This document shows positions 46,580-55,596 of a DNA stretch of 64,000 nucleotides, in pieces (position 1 is the stretch's first letter; every line of letters starts with the position of its first letter). Under the pieces are notes generated by a model. The model did not search any database. It was given only the letters and a program-made list of their open reading frames with translations, and was not told the DNA's origin. Source of the DNA: Flammeovirgaceae bacterium (GTDB lineage Bacteria > Bacteroidota > Bacteroidia > Cytophagales > Cyclobacteriaceae). The DNA is taken from contig CP054185.1 of the NCBI GenBank assembly GCA_015180985.1, positions 1,853,001 to 1,917,000 of the forward strand, given 5' to 3'. The position numbers and the translations under genes were made by a program.

Positions 46580-47770
46580 TTACTGAATGGGCCCTTTTTT
46601 GATAACCACTTTCGAAACAGCAGCTTCCTTCGACAGTTTACCGCTGGCATGTTCTTTCAGTACGCTGGCTTTTACCGATGCCTCAATGGAGTAGGGGATG
46701 CCGCAGTCATCGCAGCGGGTTAGTTTAACATTAACTATCAGTTGCTCATCATCATTCAGGCTTTTTAAAGTTCGCCCGTACTCGATCATATTCTCCTTTA
46801 ATTCTTTTTCGAAGGCCGGGTAGAGTTCTTTCACTTTTTTATCGCGGGTGGCCTGGTCAAGGTCATCGAGCTTTAGCGTGGGCATGGAATACTTGAACAT
46901 GTCGCGCTGGTTGCTGCTGTACACCTTCATGTAGTACACGGCACCAAAGTTCTTGAGCCGCTCATAGTAAATGCTGTTATCGGTAAAGTAGGTCTTCGAG
47001 AGATCGGATCGGTAAAGCCGGTTAAAAATACTAGACAACAATTCAAGGTCAGGTTCGGGAGCATCCACCGATTCGGTATTAACCACCGCAATCTTTGCCA
47101 GCATTTGCTCGCGTGTAAGTTTGCCTTGTTTGAATTGCAGGAGGTCGGATTTCAGTGCATCTACTGAAATGTGCGACCGTTTGGGTGAACTAAAATACCG
47201 GTTGACCCACATGCGGGGCTGGTCGCCCTGGTTGGTGATCATGATTCGCTCGTTAGGTGCAAGCTGGCTCAGCAATTCGTTGTAATCGAGAATAAAATTC
47301 TTCGCGGCCTCAATCACTTTAAGGTTATAATCGTTACGCATACTGTCCAGGTTAATGCGCCTGTTAGCTGCTTTAGCCTTTTCTTTCAGCCGGATGGCAT
47401 CTTCCTGGATTTCAACGCGGGCACGATCATGCCGTTCACGACCGGTGTATTGCCACACTCCGCCTCCGGCCGCGTTGCCGTCAAGAATTACAATGTTATC
47501 GTTATCACCTGAAAAGGAGATGGCCATCGGGGTAGTGTAATCAGGCGGAAGCCGGAAGGTTACACCGAAACCTTCCTGGTAGCTGCCCTCAATTTCCAGC
47601 GGGAAGAACATGCGCTGCGAAACGAACTGCTGCTTGATAAGTGTTTGCAAAGCATTTTCGGCAACTTCAATGTCGCGGTCCATGCGGGCCAGGTCAACCT
47701 TCTGGGCATAAACGGAAACGGCCAGGGCAATAAATAAAAGGCTTATTGGATTCTTCATCTGATTTTTCAT
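46580..47770 (-). CDS. Exported protein of unknown function downstream of a sigma/anti-sigma pair
   Basis: I do not recognise this 396-residue protein. It has a signal peptide (about 1-22; LLFIALAVSVYAQ). The mature part is mainly helical and charged, with IEVAENALQTLIKQQF near the start, two Asp/Glu-rich helices in the middle, and a Cys pair (CDDCGIP) near residue 360 that could form a disulfide or bind metal. A start at the second ATG (47758) fits a signal peptide equally well. It is last in a sigma/anti-sigma/exported-protein cluster, 15 bases after the anti-sigma gene, so it probably senses or carries out the response. Confidence 0.7.
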   Translation of the reverse strand: MKNQMKNPISLLFIALAVSVYAQKVDLARMDRDIEVAENALQTLIKQQFVSQRMFFPLEIEGSYQEGFGVTFRLPPDYTTPMAISFSGDNDNIVILDGNAAGGGVWQYTGRERHDRARVEIQEDAIRLKEKAKAANRRINLDSMRNDYNLKVIEAAKNFILDYNELLSQLAPNERIMITNQGDQPRMWVNRYFSSPKRSHISVDALKSDLLQFKQGKLTREQMLAKIAVVNTESVDAPEPDLELLSSIFNRLYRSDLSKTYFTDNSIYYERLKNFGAVYYMKVYSSNQRDMFKYSMPTLKLDDLDQATRDKKVKELYPAFEKELKENMIEYGRTLKSLNDDEQLIVNVKLTRCDDCGIPYSIEASVKASVLKEHASGKLSKEAAVSKVVIKKGPIQ

Positions 47771-47785
47771 GGGATGTTAGCTTCT

Positions 47786-48616
47786 TTAATTTCTGATTTC
47801 TTTGGTGTTTCCTCCTTCAACCGAAGCAATGATACTGGTTAATATCTGTTCGGTTTCCTGCTTAAACAGGTCGGTGTTTTGTTCGATGGCGGTCAGGCGG
47901 GTTTGCAGTGTCTGCAGGTCGGTAGTACGTTGCTGATTAAGGTACCGGCTGAAATCGATTAACAGTTCTTCAATAACCTGTTGTTGCTCATTGGCCGACA
48001 GGGTGAGGTAATCCTTCATCATGCGCGCATTTTCTTCCTGCAGGGCTGAAACATAATCACGCACCTGTTGGTGGGTGGCGCTGGCCACCTGTTTTATCAG
48101 GGCATCGCGGTTTGCCAACATGTTGGATGCCAGTGAATGCCTGATCGATTCGGTAAGCCGTTGTTCAGCCGAAGCCCAGTCAGCGGCTAATGCCCGGTTA
48201 TTTTCCTGCAGCGATGCGGCAATCATACGTTGCACTTCCTGTGCTGTGAGCGACTCAGGTTTTTCAACCGGTTTTCCAAAACCAATGTGCAGTTCGCCAT
48301 CGGCAAGCCTGAAGTTCAGGCCTGTTAGCCAACCAACCATTACCAGCAGGGTGATGGTTGCCGCAATGCCCATACTTGTTTTAATGTACGGATCGTGCCA
48401 AAACCTGTGGCCGGACGACCCCCACACCATGGGTGGCGGAATTATTTCTTTATCGGTTATAGCCGAAAGACCTTTTCTTACGTGTTGAAGTGCCTGAACT
48501 TCCTTTAAAGCCTCCGGATTACCGGCCAGGTATTCTTCTACACGCCTCTTCTCGTCTGTGCCGAGCTCACCATACAGGTAAGCCATCAGCAAGCCTTCAT
48601 CGGGTTTAAAGTTCAT
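47786..48616 (-). CDS. Putative membrane anti-sigma factor
   Basis: This 276-residue protein overlaps the sigma gene start of its operon by 11 bases. The cytoplasmic N-terminus (about 1-85; LLMAYLYGELGTDEKRRVEEYL) resembles the sigma-binding region of anti-sigma factors. It lacks a zinc motif. One transmembrane helix (about residues 85-103; MGIAATITLLVMVGWLTGL) is followed by a long periplasmic coiled coil rich in Gln, Glu and Arg (about 125-270). The layout suggests that it sequesters the sigma factor and that the coiled coil contacts an envelope signal, perhaps the exported protein encoded next. The role is inferred from context. Confidence 0.78.
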   Translation of the reverse strand: MNFKPDEGLLMAYLYGELGTDEKRRVEEYLAGNPEALKEVQALQHVRKGLSAITDKEIIPPPMVWGSSGHRFWHDPYIKTSMGIAATITLLVMVGWLTGLNFRLADGELHIGFGKPVEKPESLTAQEVQRMIAASLQENNRALAADWASAEQRLTESIRHSLASNMLANRDALIKQVASATHQQVRDYVSALQEENARMMKDYLTLSANEQQQVIEELLIDFSRYLNQQRTTDLQTLQTRLTAIEQNTDLFKQETEQILTSIIASVEGGNTKEIRN

Positions 48617-49238
48617 AACTCAAAGTTTCTTTAGTAATGTTTTTCTTTTCTAAAATGCGCTTCAGCCCATCCAGCCCGTAGTACATTCTCGATTTTACCG
48701 TGTTCTCCGAGAGGTTCAGGATTTCAGCTATCTCGCGGAATTTCAATCCTTCGTATTCTTTCATAATCACCACTTCGCGTTGTTCGGCACTCAGTTCCAG
48801 CAGGCATTGCTGCAGCAGGTCGGCCAGTTCCTGCTGCTGGTACTGTCGCTCCGGGTTTTCACGCCTGCGATCGGATTTCTCCCAACGCGGAGAGTTGTCC
48901 TCATCGTAATTTGTAAGCCGGTCAAACGGTATAGCTCGCGTATTTTTACGTTTGCGTGCTTCTTCCCGGCACGCGTTCACGCAAATGGTGTAGAGCCAGC
49001 TTTTAAACCGACCGGTATCCTGTAAGGCGTGCATATTGCGATACATGGCAATAAATGTTTTCTGCGATACCTCCATGGCCAGGTCGTGGTCCATAAAAAA
49101 TTTATAGCAATAGTTGTAAATCCGTTTATACCACAGTTGCACAAGCCTGCCCTGGGCCTGCTGGTCGCCCTCGCGGGCGCGGGTTATCAGGCTGTCAGAA
49201 TGCATCATGGCGCTGTCCGGCAACGTTTTCGCATGCAT
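48606..49238 (-). CDS. ECF-type RNA polymerase sigma factor
   Basis: This is a 210-residue sigma-70 group 4 factor. Region 2 (about 25-95) has GRLVQLWYKRIYNYCYKFF and FKSWLYTICVNACREEAR. A charged linker follows, then region 4 (about 150-200) with EYEGLKFREIAEILNLSENT and VKSRMYYGLDGLKRIL. Possible starts are 49238 or the internal MM pair at residues 11-12. It overlaps the anti-sigma gene by 11 bases. A GGTAAAAC/CGTC pair 41 bases upstream is a weak match to an ECF-type autoregulated promoter. Confidence 0.94.
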   Translation of the reverse strand: MHAKTLPDSAMMHSDSLITRAREGDQQAQGRLVQLWYKRIYNYCYKFFMDHDLAMEVSQKTFIAMYRNMHALQDTGRFKSWLYTICVNACREEARKRKNTRAIPFDRLTNYDEDNSPRWEKSDRRRENPERQYQQQELADLLQQCLLELSAEQREVVIMKEYEGLKFREIAEILNLSENTVKSRMYYGLDGLKRILEKKNITKETLSYEL

Positions 49239-49282
49239 GGTTTACGGGTTAGGCTGCCTAAAGCCGTTTACAGGAGTAAGAT

Positions 49283-49308
49283 GACGGGTAAGTTAAAAAA
49301 GTTTTACC
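49283..49308 (-). promoter_or_regulatory. GGTAAAAC-N14-CGTC, weak ECF-like promoter candidate
   Basis: On the minus strand GGTAAAAC (49308-49301) is followed 14 bases later by CGTC (49286-49283). It is similar in kind to the TGTAAC-N17-CGTC elements of the other sigma locus, but with different spacing. Confidence 0.3.
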
Positions 49309-49362
49309 CGGATTGTAAGTTTGGCCGCTGTGGCACAGGCCGTATCTTAGCGCGCTTTTTCT

Positions 49363-50130
49363 ATGAAAAGAGTCATTTCGTTTCTGATTCGGTTTGTACC
49401 CCGTACGCTGCTGCAGCGTACAGGTGGTTTTGGTATGAAGGTTATCGGGCTTTTTTACCGTGGAAGCAGCGTGGTCTGCCCGGTTTGTAACACCGGTTTC
49501 AGAAAATTTCTCCCTTATGGCAGAATCAACCCACGCGAAAATGCTTTGTGTCCGAATTGTTTATCGCTTGAGCGGCACCGCCTGCTTTGGCTGTACCTTA
49601 ATGAACGTACTGATTTTTTTAAGAAACCGATGAAGGTTTTGCACCTTGCGCCTGAAGCCTGCTTTATTAATCGGTTTGAAAAAATTCATGGTGATGGCTA
49701 CATCACAGCCGACATCGAATCGCCTTTAGCGAAAGTAAAGATGGATATCCAGGCCATTCCGTTCAGCGAAAACACATTCGATGTGGTGCTTTGCAACCAT
49801 GTGCTGGAGCATGTTGAGGATGACATTGCCGCGATGAGGGAAATCAGACGCGTTTTGAAACCCGGTGGTTTTACTATTCTTCAGGTTCCTTTTTTTAATC
49901 CTGTGCCTGATAAAACGGTTGAAGATAAGACCATTACTGATAAGCGCGAGCGCGAGCGGTTGTTTGGCCAGGCCGACCATGTGCGCAGGTATGGAAGCGA
50001 TTATGCCGGGCGCATCCGCGAGTCGGGGCTGGAGGTTGGCCAAGATGCTTTTGCTGCACAACTAAAGGATGAGGAGGCCAAGAAATACGGTATCGTAAAA
50101 AGTGAGATTATCTATAAAGGTATAAAGTGA
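49363..50130 (+). CDS. Class I SAM-dependent methyltransferase with N-terminal zinc-ribbon-like motif
   Basis: This 255-residue cytosolic methyltransferase has an N-terminal part with paired Cys motifs CPVC and CPNC (about residues 39-66; LCPNCLSLERHRLLWLYL) that probably binds zinc. The Rossmann methyltransferase core follows: KVLHLAPEACF in place of the usual Gly-rich motif I, DIESPLAKVKMDIQAIPF (motif II), and DVVLCNHVLEHVEDD (Methyltransf_11 acceptor region). The altered motif I means that SAM binding should be checked. It overlaps the HAD phosphatase gene by 4 bases, so the two probably act together on a small molecule or glycan. The substrate is unknown. Confidence 0.88.
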   Translation: MKRVISFLIRFVPRTLLQRTGGFGMKVIGLFYRGSSVVCPVCNTGFRKFLPYGRINPRENALCPNCLSLERHRLLWLYLNERTDFFKKPMKVLHLAPEACFINRFEKIHGDGYITADIESPLAKVKMDIQAIPFSENTFDVVLCNHVLEHVEDDIAAMREIRRVLKPGGFTILQVPFFNPVPDKTVEDKTITDKRERERLFGQADHVRRYGSDYAGRIRESGLEVGQDAFAAQLKDEEAKKYGIVKSEIIYKGIK

Positions 50131-50786
50131 AAAAAGTTGCCGTAATTTTTGATATGGACGGTGTGATAGTGGACACCAACCTGTTTCATAAAAAAGCTAT
50201 TGAACAGTTTTGCTCGAAGTATGGTTTCCGGTTGAGCGAAGAAGAACTCCGGACTAAAATTTACGGACGCACGAATAAAGATTGGATTACCAACCTGTTC
50301 GGTACACTTACCCGGCAACAGTTGGATGGCTATGCCGATGAAAAGGAACAACTTTTCCGCGATTTGTATGAGCCGTATATTAAACCGGTAGAAGGCCTGC
50401 TTATATTTCTTGAACAACTAAAGGCAGCTGATGTACCCTGCGCCATTGTCACTTCAGCACCTCCGGCCAACGTTGATTTTGTGCTGAAGCATATACCGAT
50501 AAGAAAATACTTTACGGCCATACTGGATGAACGCTCTGTTACGCACGGCAAGCCTCACCCTGAAATTTACCTGAACACCGCCCGTGCCCTTGAATTACCC
50601 GGCAGGCAATGTGTTGTCTTTGAAGATTCCCTGTCGGGTGTGGAGTCAGCACGGGCTGCCGGCTGTAACGTAATTGGTATAACAACAACACACACAGCGG
50701 CCGAGTTGAAAAAAACAGACCTTGCCGTAAGCAACTTTACCGGCCTGACGGTTGCCGGTATAATGGGCTTAGTGCAAGGTCTGTAA
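50127..50786 (+). CDS. HAD-superfamily phosphatase/phosphomutase-like hydrolase
   Basis: This 219-residue HAD hydrolase has motif I DMDGVIVDT (9-17; nucleophile Asp9 and acid/base Asp11), a helical cap domain (about 20-85), motif II around CAIVTSAPP, motif III Lys in HGKPHPEIY and motif IV VFEDSLSGVESARAAG. The arrangement is that of the beta-phosphoglucomutase/phosphoglycolate phosphatase subfamily, so it could dephosphorylate or isomerise a sugar phosphate. It overlaps the methyltransferase by 4 bases and is convergent with mdh, with only 15 bases between. Confidence 0.9.
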   Translation: MKKVAVIFDMDGVIVDTNLFHKKAIEQFCSKYGFRLSEEELRTKIYGRTNKDWITNLFGTLTRQQLDGYADEKEQLFRDLYEPYIKPVEGLLIFLEQLKAADVPCAIVTSAPPANVDFVLKHIPIRKYFTAILDERSVTHGKPHPEIYLNTARALELPGRQCVVFEDSLSGVESARAAGCNVIGITTTHTAAELKKTDLAVSNFTGLTVAGIMGLVQGL

Positions 50787-50801
50787 GGACTACTGCAAGT
50801 A

Positions 50802-51731
50802 TCAGCCTAATTTTTCGAGCACGTCCATCACTTCGCGTACAGCTTTGCGGCTGGATTCGAGTAAGGCTTTTTCTTCTGTATTTAAATCCAGTTCAATGAT
50901 TTTCTCAATTCCGTTTTTACCCAATATAACAGGCACGCCCAGGTAGCAGTTGTTAATACCGTATTCGCCTTCCAGTTTTACACATACCGGAAATACCCTT
51001 CGCTGATCACGTACGATAGCTTCAACCATTTGAGCAGCAGCCGAGCCGGGAGCATACCAGGCTGAGGTACCCATAAGTTTTACCAATTCGCCACCGCCTA
51101 CTTTAGTCCGTTCCAGGATGGCGTTAAGTTTATCGCGATCGATGAGTTCGGTTACCGGGATGCCGGCAACGGTAGTATACCGAGGCAGAGGCACCATCGT
51201 ATCGCCATGGCCGCCCAGCAACATGGCCTGAATGTCCTTAGGTGATACGTTTAATGCTTCGGCCAGGAAAGCGCGGTAGCGAGCCGTGTCCAGTATGCCG
51301 GCCATACCAAAAACTTTGGTACGCGGTAGTTTGGAAGTGAGGTGTGCCTGGTAGGTCATCACGTCCAGCGGGTTGGATACCACAATAATGATGGCGTTGG
51401 GTGAGTGCTTGATAATATTTTCGGTAACCGATTTTACAATTCCGGCATTGGTACCGATAAGGTCATCGCGGCTCATGCCGGGTTTACGTGGAAGCCCGGA
51501 AGTGATGACCACCACATCAGATTTTGCTGTTTTGGAATAATCGTTAGTTGAGCCGATGGTCCGTGTATCATACAAATCGATGGGTGCTTTTTGCCAGATG
51601 TCGAGCGACTTGCCTTCGGCAAGGCCTTCTTTAATATCAATTAAAACAACTTCGTTTGCGATTTCGCGATACGCCAATACATCGGCACAGGTAGCACCAA
51701 CATTACCGGCACCAACAACAGTAACTTTCAT
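50802..51731 (-). CDS. mdh: Malate dehydrogenase
   Basis: This NAD-dependent TCA cycle enzyme interconverts malate and oxaloacetate in the cytosol. It has 309 residues in the LDH-like type. It has the NAD motif GAGNVGATCADVLA (7-20), Asp32 which prefers NAD, the substrate Arg residues 82 and 88 in GLPRKPGMSRDDL (Arg82 marks MDH rather than LDH), and catalytic His175 in LLGGHGDTMVP. It is a single gene, convergent with the HAD gene, and in the same direction as tilS upstream. Confidence 0.97.
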   Translation of the reverse strand: MKVTVVGAGNVGATCADVLAYREIANEVVLIDIKEGLAEGKSLDIWQKAPIDLYDTRTIGSTNDYSKTAKSDVVVITSGLPRKPGMSRDDLIGTNAGIVKSVTENIIKHSPNAIIIVVSNPLDVMTYQAHLTSKLPRTKVFGMAGILDTARYRAFLAEALNVSPKDIQAMLLGGHGDTMVPLPRYTTVAGIPVTELIDRDKLNAILERTKVGGGELVKLMGTSAWYAPGSAAAQMVEAIVRDQRRVFPVCVKLEGEYGINNCYLGVPVILGKNGIEKIIELDLNTEEKALLESSRKAVREVMDVLEKLG

Positions 51732-51820
51732 ATCAGAATAGGTTTAAATGAATAATCAATTTAGTGGTTGCCTGAAAAAGCCTGCCAATTTATTAATCGG
51801 TGGGGCAAAGAAAAAGGATA

Positions 51821-53143
51821 TTATATAAAATGTGGGTGTAGAGTGAACTGTAAGGCTTGTTGGGTGGCAGCGGTAACCTTAAAGCGATTGTCAATCCGAT
51901 AGCCGACTACCCACATAATCTGCCCGGCCGATTCCAGCACGGTAACATGGGGTTTATCGGAAAGCGGCACTTTGTTGTCAATCAGAAAGTCGCTGATTTT
52001 CTTCTTGTGGGTCATTCCCAGCGGGTAAAAGAAATCACCCGGTTTCCAGGTGCGCCATACCAGCGGAAATTTTACCAGGTCTTTATCCAGCAAGGCACTA
52101 CCGGCATCGGCAGAAATGGCTTTACCGGTAACCGGTTCGATGGTCATATCCCAGGGCCCGAGTGAAGCTGTAGCTTGAACTGACGTAATTTCAACAGGTT
52201 GCCAGAACTTTTTATGCGGGGTAATAATGAGTGTTGTGCGATCGATAACAAGTTGGTGCGTGGGGCTAAGAAATCGCTTACCCGGCTGGGCCCGAAGGGC
52301 CTGTACAACATCGTAACAAACGGCTGGTGTAAAATGATATTCGCGCAGCAGGTACCATAGCATAAGCGGATGCTGAATTTTTTCGAATACTTCTTTTCGG
52401 ATGATGACCTTGCTTTCTTCGGCCTTAAAATAGGCTTCACGTAATTGGTTAACAGCCAGCGTTTCAAGTGCATGACCGGCCTTCAGTTTTTCAAGCCCGA
52501 GTTGAAACGTTTCTTCCAGCGAAGGGTTGAGCGCCTGCAGTTTTGGAACTACCTGATGTCGCAGAAAATTTCGCGGGTAGTCATCCGTTTGGTTGCTGGC
52601 ATCTTCGCGCCACACAAGTTTTTTTTCTGTGGCATACGTTTCAATCATCTTACGCGAGGCAAACAACAGCGGCCGGATGATGTGGTTGTTTTTTACCGGT
52701 ATGCCGAGCAGCCCTTCGGAGGCACCCCCGTGGATCCAGTTTAGTAAAACGGTTTCAATGGAATCGTTCAGGTGGTGGGCGGTAGACAGGTAGTTGTAAT
52801 TTTCTTTTTCCAATAATTCATCAAACCAGGCATAGCGCAGTTCGCGTGCAGCCATCTGGATGGAAAGGTTATTGAGTGCAGCGTATTCGGTGGTGTTGAA
52901 TTGCCTGGCAAAGAAGGGAATGCCCTTGTGCTGGCACACAGCTTTTACAAACAATTCGTCTTGTTCCGACTCCGCACCCCGAAGTTGAAAGTTTGCATGG
53001 GCTACGCCAACCGGGTAGCCTGCTGCAAAGAACAAATCCAGCATGACCATCGAATCAATACCACCGCTTACGGCCAGTAATATCCGGTCGGTCTTGAGGC
53101 AAAGCGTATGCTTTTCAATATGGTTCAGAAATTGCTCAAGCAC
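51821..53143 (-). CDS. tilS: tRNA(Ile)-lysidine synthase
   Basis: This enzyme adds lysine to C34 of tRNA-Ile(CAU), so that it reads AUA codons. It has 440 residues. The N-terminal PP-loop ATPase has SGGIDSM at 26-32 and HLNDSIETVLLNWIHGG. A middle substrate-binding domain and a C-terminal TilS_C domain (FFYPLGMTHKKKISDFLID) follow. The start codon is GTG at 53143. A TATCTTTG box ends only four bases before this codon, so the transcript may be leaderless. It is divergent from the OstA/LptA-like gene with 59 bases between. Confidence 0.95.
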   Translation of the reverse strand: MLEQFLNHIEKHTLCLKTDRILLAVSGGIDSMVMLDLFFAAGYPVGVAHANFQLRGAESEQDELFVKAVCQHKGIPFFARQFNTTEYAALNNLSIQMAARELRYAWFDELLEKENYNYLSTAHHLNDSIETVLLNWIHGGASEGLLGIPVKNNHIIRPLLFASRKMIETYATEKKLVWREDASNQTDDYPRNFLRHQVVPKLQALNPSLEETFQLGLEKLKAGHALETLAVNQLREAYFKAEESKVIIRKEVFEKIQHPLMLWYLLREYHFTPAVCYDVVQALRAQPGKRFLSPTHQLVIDRTTLIITPHKKFWQPVEITSVQATASLGPWDMTIEPVTGKAISADAGSALLDKDLVKFPLVWRTWKPGDFFYPLGMTHKKKISDFLIDNKVPLSDKPHVTVLESAGQIMWVVGYRIDNRFKVTAATQQALQFTLHPHFI

Positions 53144-53147
53144 AGAA

Positions 53148-53155
53148 CAAAGATA
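53148..53155 (-). promoter_or_regulatory. TATCTTTG, candidate -7 box four bases before tilS
   Basis: This TAnnTTTG match on the minus strand ends 4 bases before the GTG start. It is one of several such very short spacings in this window. Confidence 0.45.
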
Positions 53156-53187
53156 TAATGGGAAACGCGGGTTCCTTTGATTTTATC

Positions 53188-53195
53188 TAATTTTG
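53188..53195 (+). promoter_or_regulatory. TAATTTTG, candidate -7 box seven bases before the OstA-like gene
   Basis: This TAnnTTTG match lies 7 bases before the ATG at 53203. It faces away from the tilS box in the same 59-base gap. Confidence 0.45.
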
Positions 53196-53202
53196 AGCGC
53201 GC

Positions 53203-54738
53203 ATGCGTCTAATCATTTTAGTCTTTTTTGTTCTGCCTGCTGGTTTGGTGGTTGCCCAAAGCAAAGTCAACCTTAAGCAGGCCGACCAGTTGAAAGGCGG
53301 GCTGAAGGATGGTGAACGGTATGACCGCGTGCTGGGCAACGTTATCTTTATCCAAAACCGCACAACCATTTACTGCGACTCCGCCCATTTTTACCGGGCG
53401 CGCAATTCCGTTGAAGCCTTTGGGCAGGTACGCATCACCGAGGGCGACTCGGTTACGATTACGGCAGCCCGTGCGGAGTATGATGGCGATAAACGGGTGG
53501 CCCGGCTACGCAGAAATGTAGTATTCACCAAGCTGGCAACGGCTACCTTGTACACCGATTTCCTTGATTTCGATCGCGAGCGGAATGAGGCCTATTATTT
53601 TAATAACGGCCGGCTGGTTGACAGTATTAACGTGCTCACCAGCAACAAGGGCTATTACGATGTAAATTCGAATATGGCCTCCTTTAAGCGGAATGTACAT
53701 GTAAAAAATCCGGATTACACGATGACCTCCGACAGCCTGCAATACAACTCCCGCACCAAGATTATTTACTTTAGAACGGAAACCACCGTTATTGATAAAG
53801 ATAACAACAAAGCGATTTATGAAGGCGGAGAATATGACACCCGAACGAAGCAATCCGACCTGAAGAAAGGACAAGCCGAAACAAAAGCCTACACCCTTAG
53901 CGGGATAAAAATTTCGCTTGACGATGCACGGAAATTTTACCGGGTAAAAGGTAATGCGGTGATGACCTCGAAAGAAGAGAACCTGACTATTTACGGAGAT
54001 GATGTAGTGTATGACAGGCAGCGCAACATAGGCAAAGTATACGGCAATGCCTGGATGGCCAAGGTAACGGATGAAGGCGATACGCTTTTTCTTTCGGCTG
54101 ATACACTGGTATCCATTGATCATCAGGAGCCGGCAAAAAAACGACTGCTGGCTTACCGCAATGTAAAAATCTTTAAAACCGATTTGCAGGGCCTGGCCGA
54201 TTCGGTGGAATACCGGCAGGCTGATTCAACGCTGATTTTTTACCGAAACCCCGTGTTGTGGACGGAAGGCAACCAAATGGTGGCCGATACGATTACCATG
54301 CTAATAGAGAACAATACCATCAGCCGGATGTTTATGGTGTTTAATGCCTTTATCATCTCAGTTGATACGCTTAAAAATTATAACCAGATGAAAGGCCGAA
54401 GGATGACAGCTTACTTTAAGAATAAGCAGTTGGACAGGGTGGTGGTTGATGGCAACGGAGAGAGTATTTTCTTTGCCCTGGAAGATCGCACCAATGTTTT
54501 TATGGGCATGAATAAGATAATTTGCAGCAACATTACCATCCGGTTCCTGAACGGTGTGGTGAACAACATCAGTTTTTATGTTAAACCGGAGGCGGAATTT
54601 ATTCCACCACATGAACTGGTGAAAGATAAGACCCGCCTGAAGGGCTTTGTATGGAAGGAAGAAAGCCGGCCAGCCAAATACGATGTAGTAAAAAGCCAAC
54701 AGCCTCCAACTGAAAGAAATAAAAGGTTATTACGTTAA
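53203..54738 (+). CDS. OstA/LptA-like outer-membrane biogenesis protein
   Basis: This 511-residue exported protein has a signal peptide (about 1-18; LPAGLVVAQ). It is almost wholly beta-strand, built from LptA/OstA-type repeats: DRVLGNVIFIQNRTTIYCDS, AFGQVRITEGDSVTITAARA and RLRRNVVFT follow the same turn-strand rhythm, each carrying the x-Asp-x-Ala pattern of the fold. Such proteins bridge or bind lipopolysaccharide during transport to the outer membrane. At about three times E. coli LptA, the length is typical of Bacteroidota members. It precedes a T9SS cargo gene and the bamD cluster on the same strand, consistent with envelope assembly. Confidence 0.9.
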   Translation: MRLIILVFFVLPAGLVVAQSKVNLKQADQLKGGLKDGERYDRVLGNVIFIQNRTTIYCDSAHFYRARNSVEAFGQVRITEGDSVTITAARAEYDGDKRVARLRRNVVFTKLATATLYTDFLDFDRERNEAYYFNNGRLVDSINVLTSNKGYYDVNSNMASFKRNVHVKNPDYTMTSDSLQYNSRTKIIYFRTETTVIDKDNNKAIYEGGEYDTRTKQSDLKKGQAETKAYTLSGIKISLDDARKFYRVKGNAVMTSKEENLTIYGDDVVYDRQRNIGKVYGNAWMAKVTDEGDTLFLSADTLVSIDHQEPAKKRLLAYRNVKIFKTDLQGLADSVEYRQADSTLIFYRNPVLWTEGNQMVADTITMLIENNTISRMFMVFNAFIISVDTLKNYNQMKGRRMTAYFKNKQLDRVVVDGNGESIFFALEDRTNVFMGMNKIICSNITIRFLNGVVNNISFYVKPEAEFIPPHELVKDKTRLKGFVWKEESRPAKYDVVKSQQPPTERNKRLLR

Positions 54739-54822
54739 CAAATTGTTAAGGCAGTAATTTCCTGTACTTTTCTATGAAAGCCTGTTGAAAAATGTTACCT
54801 TTTCTGTCAACTCCTCTCACCC

Positions 54823-55530
54823 ATGAAAAAGCTTCTGCTGTTGGCTTGCGGGCTTTTGGTTGCTGTAGTTTTACCGGCCCAGAGTTTTGAAGTTACCGGA
54901 CTGCAGGAAAATTACAGGGGCTTTATTGGTGAACTGATTACCGCACCCCTAACCATTAAAAATACTTCCCAAAAGGCAATTACCCTTGTCATCCGGAAGA
55001 GTTCCGCTCAAATCGGGGGTACACAACGGTATTTTATTTGCTTAACGGCCTACTGCGAAACGGAGCAGATTAGTGAGGATTTAACTATACGACTGGAGCC
55101 TGGCCAAAGTTTTGTCAATTGGTCGGTTGCTTTGGAAGCCGGCCTGGTACCCTTAACCAGTATTGCCCGTTACCGGATTACCAACGTGGCTAATCCGGCC
55201 GAAACCGTTGAAGTTGAATACACTTTTATTACAGAAGAGAAACCGGCCCGTACAGAAATTTTCAATTCGCGCCTCATCACCATACACGATGTGTATCCCA
55301 ACCCGGTAACCGATTATGCCACTATTAATTACCGGCTTAGCACCGAAACGGTGCGGGCAAAAATCGTCATCCACAATATTTTGGGTAGCCGGTTGTCAGA
55401 AATTGAGTTGCCATTTCCTGAAACCCAGGTGAAGATAAGGGCCGATGATCTGAGCGGGGGCATCTACTTTTACACCCTGTACCTTGATAACGAAGGGGTA
55501 ATGACCCGCAAACTCATTGTTAAAAAATAA
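54823..55530 (+). CDS. Secreted protein with type IX (type A) sorting domain
   Basis: This 235-residue exported protein has a signal peptide to about residue 20 (VLPAQSFEV). The central region (about 20-145) is a single beta-sandwich-like domain with no family I recognise. The last 80 or so residues are a type A T9SS sorting domain: VYPNPVTDYATINYRL, VIHNILGS and LSGGIYFYTLYLDNEGVMTRKLIVKK in outline. This tail directs export through the type IX system and is usually cleaved or anchored at the surface. It lies between the OstA-like gene and bamD. The cargo role is unknown. Confidence 0.88.
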   Translation: MKKLLLLACGLLVAVVLPAQSFEVTGLQENYRGFIGELITAPLTIKNTSQKAITLVIRKSSAQIGGTQRYFICLTAYCETEQISEDLTIRLEPGQSFVNWSVALEAGLVPLTSIARYRITNVANPAETVEVEYTFITEEKPARTEIFNSRLITIHDVYPNPVTDYATINYRLSTETVRAKIVIHNILGSRLSEIELPFPETQVKIRADDLSGGIYFYTLYLDNEGVMTRKLIVKK

Positions 55531-55581
55531 GAACACCAAAAGCGCAGTTTCAGCGTTTTTACACATATCTGCCTGATGTAC

Positions 55582-55589
55582 TATATTTG
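55582..55589 (+). promoter_or_regulatory. TATATTTG, candidate -7 box seven bases before bamD
   Basis: This exact TAnnTTTG match lies 7 bases before the ATG at 55597. It also argues against using the earlier in-frame ATG at 55576, which would lie upstream of the box. Confidence 0.5.
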
Positions 55590-55596
55590 CAGGCTT

